From the NCBI GenBank assembly GCA_015232315.1, contig JADFZZ010000002.1, forward strand, positions 186,001 to 250,000: DNA of 64,000 nt. The letters run 5' to 3'. The stretch comes from SAR324 cluster bacterium (GTDB taxonomy: Bacteria > SAR324 > NAC60-12). The position numbers and the translations under genes were made by a program. Shown here in pieces: positions 27,318 through 35,541 of this stretch. Below the pieces are notes generated by a model, which was not told the DNA's origin, did no database searches, and was given only the letters and a program-made list of their open reading frames with translations. The stretch's first letter is position 1; each line of letters begins with the position of its first letter.

Positions 27318-27740
27318 ATGTATAAAGAGACTTTTATCAACAAAATGAACGATATTGCGGAAGAAGGCTTTGTTTACCGTTCTTTTTACGAAAATCTGGA
27401 AGCACGATTGGACCAGGAGGAGATCACATCGGTCAATGTCCTGGGAAAAGATTTTTTCAACATGGTCGATCGTTTCACCATTCAATTGTTCATTCAACGT
27501 GCGGGTGATTCGTTGTTGTTGGAACTTTCTCGTGAAGAATTTCTTTGGGAACTCCAGATTTTTGTCAATCAGTACATTCGCGGTTGTTGTAGTTCTCCTT
27601 TGAAATTACGGGCGTTTTGTGCCAGCCTGGCACAAAAATTACGTGAAGAATCGTTTTATAAGGAGTTCATGGCTGATATAGAACTTTCTTATGAAAAACA
27701 TTTTTATATGGAAGATTGTGCCACAGGTTATCTGATCTGA
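27318..27740 (+). CDS. Unknown small protein (140 aa)
   Basis: Not recognised. It is a soluble, probably helical protein starting MYKETFINKMNDIAEEGF. A GGGGTGG ribosome site lies 4-5 nt before the ATG at 27318, which I prefer over an upstream TTG at 27303. It has its own terminator at 27787-27816, suggesting that it is the end of the trpBA transcript or a separate unit. There are no motifs of known enzymes. Confidence 0.6.
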   Translation: MYKETFINKMNDIAEEGFVYRSFYENLEARLDQEEITSVNVLGKDFFNMVDRFTIQLFIQRAGDSLLLELSREEFLWELQIFVNQYIRGCCSSPLKLRAFCASLAQKLREESFYKEFMADIELSYEKHFYMEDCATGYLI

Positions 27741-27786
27741 TCCACTGTGCTCACTTAAAAAATGCCTTCCCTGATGATCCCTATTC

Positions 27787-27816
27787 AGCTCCGGAATCAA
27801 CTTTTTTTCCGGAGCT
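27787..27816 (+). terminator. Hairpin terminator before the DUF368 gene
   Basis: AGCTCCGGAA and TTCCGGAGCT form a perfect 10-bp stem around a 10-nt loop, followed by TACAATTTTT. It ends transcription of the preceding unknown gene and lies 22 nt before the next start codon. Confidence 0.75.
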
Positions 27817-27837
27817 TACAATTTTTCTCCGAGATTT

Positions 27838-28851
27838 ATGACATCGCAGCCTTCAAACAGCACAACCTCAACCTCTGTTTCTTCAATCAATACCTGGAAA
27901 GATGTCTGGATGTCTGGACCCGGACCAGAAACCCCCGGGCAGACGATGCTACTGATGATTAAAGGAATCTGCATGGGAACCGCGGATATCATTCCCGGCG
28001 TTTCTGGCGGAACAATTGCCTTCATCACCGGCATTTATCACCAACTCCTTCAAGCCATTGATTCCATCAATCTGGAGGTGTTGAAAAAATTATTGAAGTT
28101 CGAACTCAAGGAATCGCTGGCTCTGATTCACTTCAGGTTTTTGATTCCACTGTTTGTTGGAATTCTTGGTGCGGTGATCAGCACCGCCCGACTCATGCAC
28201 TATCTGCTTCAATATCACCCGATCCCCACCTGGTCCTTGTTTTTTGGACTGATCAGTGCCTCCATTTTTATTGTTGGCCGGGAAATTTCTGAATGGAATG
28301 CTCCGAATATCCTCAATATTTTTATGGGGACTCTTGCGGCTTATTTGATCGTCGGCATGATTCCCGTTCAAACACCGGAAACCTGGTGGTTTCTGTTCCT
28401 GAGCGGAATGATCGCGATTTGTGCCATGATTCTGCCCGGTATCAGCGGGTCATTCATTTTACTCATTCTTGGAAAATATGAATTTGTAACCAGCGCGGTC
28501 AAAAATCCACTGATTCCGGAAAACCTGACAATCATGGTGATTTTCGCCGGGGGTTGTGTTGTCGGACTTCTAGGTTTTTCCAGGGTTCTGGATTATGCGC
28601 TCAAACGCTATTATACGATCACAATGGCCGTGTTGACAGGATTCATGATTGGCGCCATGCGAAAAGTCTGGCCCTGGAAAGAAGTTCTGGAAACACAGAT
28701 CATTCGGGGGAAGGAATATGTGATTCGGGAGGAAAATGTGTTACCAGCGTTAGATTCACAACTCATGCTGGCCATTGGTATCATGCTGGCAGGCCTGGTT
28801 CTTGTTCTGGCACTGGAACGATGGTCTCGCCAGAAACCAGCACAATCATAA
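27838..28851 (+). CDS. DUF368 membrane protein, undecaprenyl-phosphate translocase family
   Basis: About nine membrane helices. Two family motifs match each other: GTADIIPGVSGGTIAFITGI near residue 48 and MILPGISGSFILLILGKYE near residue 200. This family (PopT) has been shown in other bacteria to bring undecaprenyl phosphate back across the membrane, recycling the carrier used for cell wall and other envelope polymers. Length is 337 aa, with a Ser/Thr-rich N-terminal tail of about 30 residues. A terminator lies just upstream, so its own promoter must be very close. It overlaps the next, minus-strand gene by 6 nt. Confidence 0.85.
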   Translation: MTSQPSNSTTSTSVSSINTWKDVWMSGPGPETPGQTMLLMIKGICMGTADIIPGVSGGTIAFITGIYHQLLQAIDSINLEVLKKLLKFELKESLALIHFRFLIPLFVGILGAVISTARLMHYLLQYHPIPTWSLFFGLISASIFIVGREISEWNAPNILNIFMGTLAAYLIVGMIPVQTPETWWFLFLSGMIAICAMILPGISGSFILLILGKYEFVTSAVKNPLIPENLTIMVIFAGGCVVGLLGFSRVLDYALKRYYTITMAVLTGFMIGAMRKVWPWKEVLETQIIRGKEYVIREENVLPALDSQLMLAIGIMLAGLVLVLALERWSRQKPAQS

Positions 28852-29616
28852 GGTTTCAGATATTTTTTCAAGTAGATCCTGTGTGGCTTTCACCAGTGCC
28901 TGCCTCATTTCAATTTGCTCTTCAGGATCCGCACACTGCACCAGATCTTCCGCATAACCTGTCAACCGGATATAGGCTTCATGAATCTGGGCTTCATTCA
29001 TACGGTATGCCACTGGAAGATCTTCAAGTTCCTCTTCATCCTCTTCATTTTCTGTTTCAACCACAGGCAGACGGTCCCGTTTCTTTTTAAGAGCTTCCCG
29101 AATGTCACGAACCGTCGCAGAGGGTTTGTCGCCTTTGGCTTCAGACCAGACAGCTTCACGTTCTTCCGGAGTTTTCAGACTACTCAGCAGGTAGGCCCCT
29201 GAGGCGGTATAGCGATTGATCAAATCAGGATTCGTGCCATAAACTTCAGCAACTTTTTTACACTGCATCGCTGAAGAATAAGGCATGTTGATATTTTCCG
29301 CATACCACGATTTGATTTGATCAATAGTCAGTCCTGAATTTTTGAGAGCCCGATGCAACGCAATCAGATGAAGTCCCAATAACAGAAAATCATCCGCAAT
29401 GTTTTCAATATATTGATTGATTTTGTCGACTACTTCCTGGACCTTGGCATTTTCCCGGGCTGTCGTGATGCCCTCTTCCATGTCTTCAAGGAGTGGCACA
29501 TAAAAATCAATTTTTCTCCCTCCCACGGCCAATGCTTTTGATGCATCAACATCCAGTTTTCCTTCCTTGGGAATCTGGGATTGCGATAGTAAATTGAATT
29601 TAAGAGACCGGGCCAT
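28846..29616 (-). CDS. Probable partner of the adjacent ParA-like protein (256 aa)
   Basis: Residues about 60-135 are helical (LLLGLHLIALHRALKNSGLT, IKSWYAENINMPYSSAMQCK), with the look of DNA-binding helix-turn-helix or DUF3102-type helices. A middle linker is very acidic (ETENEEDEEELEDL) and the C-terminus is helical. There is no ParB nuclease domain. It overlaps the ParA-like gene by 17 nt, as partition partners do. I infer a DNA-binding or adaptor partner; the family is not firmly recognised. Confidence 0.5.
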   Translation of the reverse strand: MARSLKFNLLSQSQIPKEGKLDVDASKALAVGGRKIDFYVPLLEDMEEGITTARENAKVQEVVDKINQYIENIADDFLLLGLHLIALHRALKNSGLTIDQIKSWYAENINMPYSSAMQCKKVAEVYGTNPDLINRYTASGAYLLSSLKTPEEREAVWSEAKGDKPSATVRDIREALKKKRDRLPVVETENEEDEEELEDLPVAYRMNEAQIHEAYIRLTGYAEDLVQCADPEEQIEMRQALVKATQDLLEKISETL

Positions 29617-30394
29617 TATCGCTCCTTTCCAGTTGTTTTTCGCTGATGCGTTTCAGGATCTCCCGGCAAAGGGCATCATACATCAACGCACCTTTGGTTT
29701 TTCCTTCCTTGTAATCAAAGATACTTTGATGAAATGCTGGAGCCTCCTGTATCGACACTGATTCTTCAATGACGTTTTGAAACAGTAAATCCGACCAGTG
29801 TTCCTGCAAACCCTGCACAATGGTTCTGGATATGTTTGTTCTGGAATTATAGCGAGTGATGGCAATCCCCAACACATCGACATGGCACTGTCCCCGGGAT
29901 TCCCGTTTGAGTTCCTCTATGTAGGTCATCACCTGGTCACAACCGCTGTATCCCAGATAATCCGTCACAACAGGAATGATCACATAGTCCACATACATCA
30001 GGATATTTTCATTGACTTCACTCCAGCTTGGGGCGCAATCAATGATGATGATATTCTGGTTCAGCGGTTCCAGACTATTCCTGACAATCGTTTCGCGAAA
30101 TCTGGAATTGCTGATGTACCTTCCTGCTTCCACCATGAGTTTTCCTCCGGAAGGCAGAAATGAAAAATAGGGACCTAATTCCAGAAAATCAAATTTTTTG
30201 ACACGTCCCAGAACAACATTGGCCAGATTGCAAACATGATCCCGTTGAAACACGGTGGTCACATTGGCCTGGACATCAGAATCAATCAGCAGGACTTCTC
30301 GTTTGGCCTTGGCAATTCGGGCCGCCAGATTGATCGCGAGTCCTGTTTTTGCCTGGCCGCCTTTCATCGACATGATAGCAATTCTTACAGTCAC
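29600..30394 (-). CDS. ParA-family ATPase with altered Walker A
   Basis: A ParA/MinD-like protein of 264 aa. The N-terminal loop reads MKGGQAKTG (K11-G18), where the family has KGGxGKT followed by S/T; the third glycine is Ala15 and the residue after Thr is Gly18. The signature lysine K11 and P-loop K16 remain. LLIDSDVQANVT and IIIIDCAPSWSEVN stand for switch I and Walker B. It overlaps its downstream partner gene, and a degenerate Xer recombinase lies 140 nt downstream. The start is a GTG. ATP binding may be weaker or altered. The assignment to the ParA class is safe. Confidence 0.85.
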   Translation of the reverse strand: MTVRIAIMSMKGGQAKTGLAINLAARIAKAKREVLLIDSDVQANVTTVFQRDHVCNLANVVLGRVKKFDFLELGPYFSFLPSGGKLMVEAGRYISNSRFRETIVRNSLEPLNQNIIIIDCAPSWSEVNENILMYVDYVIIPVVTDYLGYSGCDQVMTYIEELKRESRGQCHVDVLGIAITRYNSRTNISRTIVQGLQEHWSDLLFQNVIEESVSIQEAPAFHQSIFDYKEGKTKGALMYDALCREILKRISEKQLERSDNGPVS

Positions 30395-30531
30395 TTGGTG
30401 TCTCTTTCAATATAGGGGGAGGGAATAATGCGGATTCATTGCAATGGATTGAATATGCAGATTATTTTTTGTAAAAAGCAATAATAAATTTTTCGCAATA
30501 TAAACAGTTTACCAGATAATACAAGTCTCTT
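30395..30531. other. AT-rich gap between ParA-like gene and recombinase
   Basis: About 137 bases between the recombinase stop codon and the ParA-variant start; both genes are on the minus strand. It includes short runs of A and T, and probably the promoter of the ParA-like gene. I see no clear repeated parS-like site. Confidence 0.4.
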
Positions 30532-31461
30532 TCATTCCACAGATTCCGGATCATTTTGATCGTTTCGGGATCGACCTCTGGGATGAGCCTTCAAATAGAC
30601 CTCAAAATAATCCGGTCGATTGATATGCGCATAACGCAGCATGGCATCCATGTCGACATAACCCATCAAGGTCATGACATGATCGAGGTCCATTCCATTC
30701 TGGATGAGATGCGCCGCAAAGGAATGACGGATCACCCTTGCGTTGATGGGCCTGGTGATACCAATCCGCCGGGCGTGTTTGGTGATCATTGCCCAATAGC
30801 CCATCCGGCTCATCCGGGTTCCGTTGCGTCCGGGAAACAGACAGGGATCTTCCTTGTTGAGCAATCGGTTTTCCCTAGCCTGTGCGAGATACTCATGGAG
30901 CATCTCAATCGCCTTTCGGGTGATAGGCACCATTCGATGTCGCTTACCTCTGATTTTGACAAATTCCAGATCCAGAAACAGATCTTCCACATTCAGATTG
31001 AGCAGTTCGTTGACCTTCAATCCACTCGAATATGCCAATTCCAACATGGATCGATCCCGAAGTCCCAGATAATGACTTTGTGGGGGGGACTCGAGAAGTG
31101 CTTCCACTTCCTGAAATGAAAGTAATTCGGGAAGTTCCATCTGATAATCCGGAAATTCAATCAGATATGTTGGTGCATGCTCAATATGTCCCTGACTCTC
31201 CAGAAAATCAAAAAACAATTTCAGTGTTGAAATGTGGCGGGCAATCGTTCGGGGTTTCATGGTTTCAGACATTTCAGTCAGATACTCTTCAATGTTGGTT
31301 TTTTTGAGGACCTGAAGGTCAAACAGGGTGATTTCTTTGGTATCTGATCCTCCCAGCCATTTTTCAAACCGTTTGAGATCTCGCTGGTGATTGCTGAGGC
31401 TGTTTGCTGAATATTTTTGCTGCTTCAGTTGGTCAATGAATTGGTGGATTAATTGCTTCAT
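30532..31461 (-). CDS. Degenerate Xer-type tyrosine recombinase
   Basis: The fold of XerC/XerD is clear: an N-terminal SAM-like core-binding domain (residues 1-105) and a catalytic domain. Compared with XerD the catalytic Arg I is K149 (SSGLKVNELLNL), the beta-strand Lys is kept (K173), His II is R242 (NARVIRHSF), Arg II is kept (R245), His/Trp III is Y268 (LMGYVD) and the Tyr nucleophile is kept (Y277 in RYAHI). Three of six key residues therefore differ. It may bind DNA without normal recombination, act with a partner subunit, or be a diverged class. Confidence 0.85.
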   Translation of the reverse strand: MKQLIHQFIDQLKQQKYSANSLSNHQRDLKRFEKWLGGSDTKEITLFDLQVLKKTNIEEYLTEMSETMKPRTIARHISTLKLFFDFLESQGHIEHAPTYLIEFPDYQMELPELLSFQEVEALLESPPQSHYLGLRDRSMLELAYSSGLKVNELLNLNVEDLFLDLEFVKIRGKRHRMVPITRKAIEMLHEYLAQARENRLLNKEDPCLFPGRNGTRMSRMGYWAMITKHARRIGITRPINARVIRHSFAAHLIQNGMDLDHVMTLMGYVDMDAMLRYAHINRPDYFEVYLKAHPRGRSRNDQNDPESVE

Positions 31462-31523
31462 AGGGTTCTTTGGGGAATAATACTTTGGGCTTCAAACGAA
31501 TCCATCTTGAAAAACGAGGTTGA

Positions 31524-31820
31524 ATGATTAAATATTCCAGAGGAATTGAATCCTGTTGTTTGAGTCTGCGTTACTCAAGGGTGGTGAATGTCTACAGTTA
31601 TTCATACAGAAAATTTCTCGCCAATCCTTCAACATGGTATTTTTATCAAAAACACACACAAGTTTTACTCTTGAAAATATCTGGATCGAGCAAGCACTCT
31701 AAGCATTTATCCGTAAAAGAGTCAGGCGTCTGCACCAGGCATGTGCGCCTTATGGCATTGTTGCGAAAACAGCTCTGCAAGTTGCTTCTGGAAATCCGTC
31801 CATCTAAAGTGCCCATCTGA
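31524..31820 (+). CDS. Doubtful open frame upstream of ftsI (98 aa)
   Basis: The frame has a good ribosome site (GAGG, 4 nt before ATG) and ends 7 nt before the ftsI start, as an ftsL would. The protein (MIKYSRGIESCCLSLRY...) has no membrane helix and an odd composition rich in Ser, Lys and Tyr, so it is not FtsL. It may be spurious; the 366-base gap between the recombinase and ftsI otherwise holds no gene I can support. Confidence 0.2.
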   Translation: MIKYSRGIESCCLSLRYSRVVNVYSYSYRKFLANPSTWYFYQKHTQVLLLKISGSSKHSKHLSVKESGVCTRHVRLMALLRKQLCKLLLEIRPSKVPI

Positions 31821-31827
31821 AGGCGTT

Positions 31828-33618
31828 ATGAGTCGACTCACCACATTCACCCTGCTTACATTTCAATCCAGACTGCTTTCTGTCATGGGAATCATCGGAC
31901 TTGGCTTCGTAGTCATCATCGGTCGTTTATTTTATGTGCAGATTTATCAGCATACTGCTTATGAAGAACGCGCGCGCAGACAATATGAACGGACGATCGC
32001 GATCGAAGCACAACGTGGAACCATTTATGACCGGCGTGGCAACATGCTGGCGGTTTCTGTCCCGGTCAATTCATTGTTTGCCAATCCCCGCAACATTGAT
32101 TCGCCGAGGGCTGTCGCAAAATCATTGGCTCCGTTGCTTTCCATGACAAATCATGAATTGATGCAGAAACTGGATTCGGACCGATCGTTTGTATGGATCC
32201 AGCGTCAGATGCATCCGGGGATTGCGGAAAAAATTGAAGACATGAACATCAAGGGACTGGGAATGATGCAGGAATTCAGGCGTTATTATCCTGCCCAGGA
32301 ACTGGCTGCGTCACTGATTGGTATTACTGGTGTTGACTCACAGGGATTGGGAGGAATTGAATATGAATACAACAAAATCCTGCACGGAAAAAAAGTGGTG
32401 TATGTGGTGGAAAAAGATGGTACCAGGCGAACCATTCCCTCCTCAGAGCCTGAAGATTCAGGATTGCCCAATCAGTATTCACTGCATTTGACCCTTGACC
32501 GTTCCATTCAATTTTTTGCCGACACAGCACTCAAGCAGGGAGTCCTAGAAGCCAAAGCGCAACGTGGTATTGCCATCGTAATGCATTCTGCGACTGGCGC
32601 CATTCTCGCTATGTCGACCTATCCCGGCTTTGACCCTAATAATTATCAGGAATACCATAGCTCATTTTACCTGAATCTCGCCGTCAGTGCTGGTTATGAA
32701 CCGGGTTCAACCATCAAGCCTGTCACCTTGGCCGCAGCTCTTGAAGAAGGAATTATCCAGCCTGATCAGCAATTTTATTGTGAAAAAGGCATGTTCCGCA
32801 TTGCCAATGTTGTCATCCACGATACCTCGTCTCACGCGAAAATGAATTTACGGGAGATCATGCAGAAATCCTCAAATATCTGTGCCGCAAAAATCGGGTT
32901 GATGATTCCCCGTGAAAAATTTCATCAATATCTGCAACGGTTCAATTTCGGTATGAAAACCAATATTGGTGTTTCTGGTGAAGCCACTGGCAAATTGCTG
33001 GCTCCAAAAAAATGGACTGAGGTCGATCAAGCCTCGATCTCTTTCGGGCATGGTATTCTGGTATCGCCTCTGCAACTGCTCAGTGCGTTGAATGTATTTG
33101 CGACGGGAGGAATCTGGATTCCGCCTTATGTGGCGGATTATGTGAAAAACAGGGATGACGAAGTTCTGAAAGAAATCAGGGACAAGGACAACCGGACATT
33201 GTATCAGTTTGGTGCCCGGGAACCACATCGTGTGATCAGTCAGAGAACAGCCGAGATGGTAAAAGATTTCATGGTCGCTGTGACAGAAAAAGGGGGAACA
33301 GCCCCCAAAGCCGCCATCAATGGATATCAGGTTGCGGGAAAAACAGGAACCAGTCAGGTCTTTGATGAAAAAACCGGCCGCTATTCCAGAGAAAAACATA
33401 TCGCGCTCTTTGGTGGATTTGTTCCGGCGTCTTCTCCGGTGTTGAGCATTCTTGTGGTTCTGGAACATCCCCGGACATCGCCCTATGGCGGCATTGTCGC
33501 GGCTCCTGTTTTTCACCAGATCGCAAAAAAAAGTCTGGTTCTGATGGATGTGCTACCGACAGGTATGACTACACAGAATCAGCCCCTGTCAACTGGAGAG
33601 CCAACTCGATCGCGCTGA
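31828..33618 (+). CDS. ftsI: Penicillin-binding protein, FtsI/PBP3 type
   Basis: A septal transpeptidase: one N-terminal membrane helix (about residues 15-40), a dimerisation domain (RGTIYDRRGNMLA) and the transpeptidase domain with the catalytic serine in EPGSTIKP, the SxN motif in KSSNICAAKIG and KTG in VAGKTGTSQ. There are no PASTA domains. The ATG at 31828 (MSRLTTF) is chosen because AAGG precedes it and the membrane helix follows at the right distance; the longer frame from 31741 is unlikely. It is isolated from other division genes. The last 50 nt overlap pdxA on the opposite strand. Confidence 0.93.
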   Translation: MSRLTTFTLLTFQSRLLSVMGIIGLGFVVIIGRLFYVQIYQHTAYEERARRQYERTIAIEAQRGTIYDRRGNMLAVSVPVNSLFANPRNIDSPRAVAKSLAPLLSMTNHELMQKLDSDRSFVWIQRQMHPGIAEKIEDMNIKGLGMMQEFRRYYPAQELAASLIGITGVDSQGLGGIEYEYNKILHGKKVVYVVEKDGTRRTIPSSEPEDSGLPNQYSLHLTLDRSIQFFADTALKQGVLEAKAQRGIAIVMHSATGAILAMSTYPGFDPNNYQEYHSSFYLNLAVSAGYEPGSTIKPVTLAAALEEGIIQPDQQFYCEKGMFRIANVVIHDTSSHAKMNLREIMQKSSNICAAKIGLMIPREKFHQYLQRFNFGMKTNIGVSGEATGKLLAPKKWTEVDQASISFGHGILVSPLQLLSALNVFATGGIWIPPYVADYVKNRDDEVLKEIRDKDNRTLYQFGAREPHRVISQRTAEMVKDFMVAVTEKGGTAPKAAINGYQVAGKTGTSQVFDEKTGRYSREKHIALFGGFVPASSPVLSILVVLEHPRTSPYGGIVAAPVFHQIAKKSLVLMDVLPTGMTTQNQPLSTGEPTRSR

Positions 33619-34567
33619 TCATGGAACCACAATCAGCCTGAAACAACGGGGCTTTATCAAAGGCGGTTCCATGATCTACCGAGGTCCTGATCACAGGCAA
33701 TCCCAGCGTCACATTCACGCCACGATCCATACCCCATAACTTCAATGGAATATGCGCCTGGTCATGGTATAATGCGATCACCGCGTCGAACTCGCCATCA
33801 CGGTGTCGGAGAAAAATAGTGTCAGGAGAAATCGGTCCCACACAGTGCATCCCCAATTTTCGTGCCTGTTCTATGGCAGGAATAATGATTTTCTGTTCCT
33901 CGGTTCCAAACAAACCGTTTTCTCCGGCATGAGGATTGAGTCCGGGAATTCCAAATCGGGGGTATGTGATTCCCATTCGCACCAGCGCGTCATGACCAAT
34001 CCGGATTGTTTCCACAATGAGATCTGGCGTGAGCGATGCGATGGCATCCTTGAGAGGGGCATGTGTCGTCACATGAATCGCACGAAATTGATCAACCGCC
34101 AGCATCATAATGGGGGTTGCCTTATTTGTATAATAAGATAGCATTTCAGTGTGTCCGGGGAAATGATGACCTGCCGCATGGAGTGCTTCTTTGCAAAGAG
34201 GTGCAGTGACAATGGCATCAATTTTCCGGTCCTGGCACCACTGGATCGCATGCTTCAAAAACCGGTATGAAGATTCTCCCCCCCAGGCACACATCAATCC
34301 AGGTTGCCATTGACGGTTTTCAGCAACAGAGAGATCCACCACAGGAATTCTTTGATCTTCCGGTTGATGCTCCTGATGATCGACAAAATTCAGGGACAGG
34401 TTGAGTTTTTGGCAAACCCGTGCCAACACATCCCTGTCGCCAAAAATGACAGGACTCCAATGTTTCAAGGGCCACAATGCTGACAGGGCCTTGAGCATGA
34501 TTTCAGGGCCAATACCGTTGGGATCGCCCATGGTGAGACCCAGTGTTCTGAATGAAGAATGTTTCAT
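33569..34567 (-). CDS. pdxA: 4-hydroxythreonine-4-phosphate dehydrogenase
   Basis: PdxA makes the amino-ketone precursor of pyridoxine. GLTMGDPNGIGPEI lies at the N-terminus. Metal-binding histidines occur in HFPGHTEML and ALYHDQAHIPLK, and GLPVIRTSVDHGTAFD lies near the C-terminus. Length is 332 aa. The 3' end overlaps ftsI by 50 nt, convergent. Confidence 0.95.
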   Translation of the reverse strand: MKHSSFRTLGLTMGDPNGIGPEIMLKALSALWPLKHWSPVIFGDRDVLARVCQKLNLSLNFVDHQEHQPEDQRIPVVDLSVAENRQWQPGLMCAWGGESSYRFLKHAIQWCQDRKIDAIVTAPLCKEALHAAGHHFPGHTEMLSYYTNKATPIMMLAVDQFRAIHVTTHAPLKDAIASLTPDLIVETIRIGHDALVRMGITYPRFGIPGLNPHAGENGLFGTEEQKIIIPAIEQARKLGMHCVGPISPDTIFLRHRDGEFDAVIALYHDQAHIPLKLWGMDRGVNVTLGLPVIRTSVDHGTAFDKAPLFQADCGSMISAIELALQLTGADSV

Positions 34568-34638
34568 GATTGAATATCCTCGGAAAATTCGATCTTCGGG
34601 GAATGATGTTTCTCACGGTCCCTTACAGAAAGTTGAGC

Positions 34639-35367
34639 ATGGATTTGAACAATAAAATCGCGCTGGTTACAGGCGCAGGAACCCGGTTGGGGCAAAGCAT
34701 TGCCATTTATCTGGCAGAACAGGGCATGCACGTGGCCGTACACTACCACCGCTCGGAAACGGGTGCAAAACAAACCTTGTCTCAGATGAAAGATCCGCAA
34801 AACCATCGCATGTTTCAGGCCGACCTATGTCAGGTGAGTGCCATTGAACACATGATGGAACAAATCAGTAACGAGATGGGCGTTGTCTCGGTATTGATCA
34901 ACAATGCCGCGGATTTTTTCCCGACACCGCTATTTTCTGTCACCGAAGAACAATGGGATCAACTGTTTTCCCTGAACCTCAAAGCACCGTTTTTTGTATC
35001 GCAATTAGCGGCTTCAGCCATGAAAAAGCAAGGGTTTGGGAAAATCATCAATATGGTTGATGTTTCAGCAGAGCGTCCCTGGCCTTCCTATCTGCCGTAC
35101 TGCACCACCAAATCGGGTCTTCATGGCCTGACGAAAGGCCTGGCCAAAGCTCTGGCCCCTGAAATTCAGGTGAATGGTATCGCGCCTGGCACGGTACTGC
35201 CCCCGCCTGCGGATTCCGCCATTGATACCCGAATGTCCATTGAACAAAGCCTGCTAAAACGCATCGGCAGTGATCTTGACATCGTTCAGGCCGTGGATTA
35301 TCTGCTCCATGCGGATTTTGTAACTGGTACCATCATGCCCGTGGATGGAGGACGGCTGGTGTCTTGA
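34639..35367 (+). CDS. Short-chain dehydrogenase, pteridine-reductase-like
   Basis: An NAD(P)-dependent oxidoreductase with the Rossmann motif TGAGTRLGQSIA (TGaGTRLG is common in FolM/pteridine reductase members), NNAADFFPTP, and the catalytic YCTTK (Tyr and Lys). The C-terminal motif GTIMPVDGG is standard. Length is about 242 aa from the ATG at 34639 (MDLNNKIALVTG). A longer frame from a TTG at 34570 adds an unlikely tail. The true substrate is not known. Confidence 0.85.
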   Translation: MDLNNKIALVTGAGTRLGQSIAIYLAEQGMHVAVHYHRSETGAKQTLSQMKDPQNHRMFQADLCQVSAIEHMMEQISNEMGVVSVLINNAADFFPTPLFSVTEEQWDQLFSLNLKAPFFVSQLAASAMKKQGFGKIINMVDVSAERPWPSYLPYCTTKSGLHGLTKGLAKALAPEIQVNGIAPGTVLPPPADSAIDTRMSIEQSLLKRIGSDLDIVQAVDYLLHADFVTGTIMPVDGGRLVS

Positions 35368-35507
35368 CAAGGACCAGACAAAAATACTTTACATCAAACG
35401 GAACCACAGCCGTTTACTGGGATAGAAATGGAAATTCCTATAGAGTATTGAATTAAGATCTGATGTGTGAGCAGTGGGAACTTGTAGGGAAACTGGAATG
35501 AGGAAGT

Positions 35508-35534
35508 GGAGGCCTTCAAATTAAAAAGGCCTCC
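35508..35534. terminator. Inverted repeat next to the fusA stop
   Basis: GGAGGCCTT and AAGGCCTCC form a perfect 9-bp stem around a 9-nt loop, 8 nt beyond the fusA stop codon. No T-run follows on the fusA side, so termination strength is unclear. Confidence 0.5.
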
Positions 35535-35541
35535 GGAAGAA

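Noticed and set aside
30395-30531. A parS-type centromere for the ParA variant
   Set aside because: No repeated or palindromic site of sufficient length was seen in this gap.
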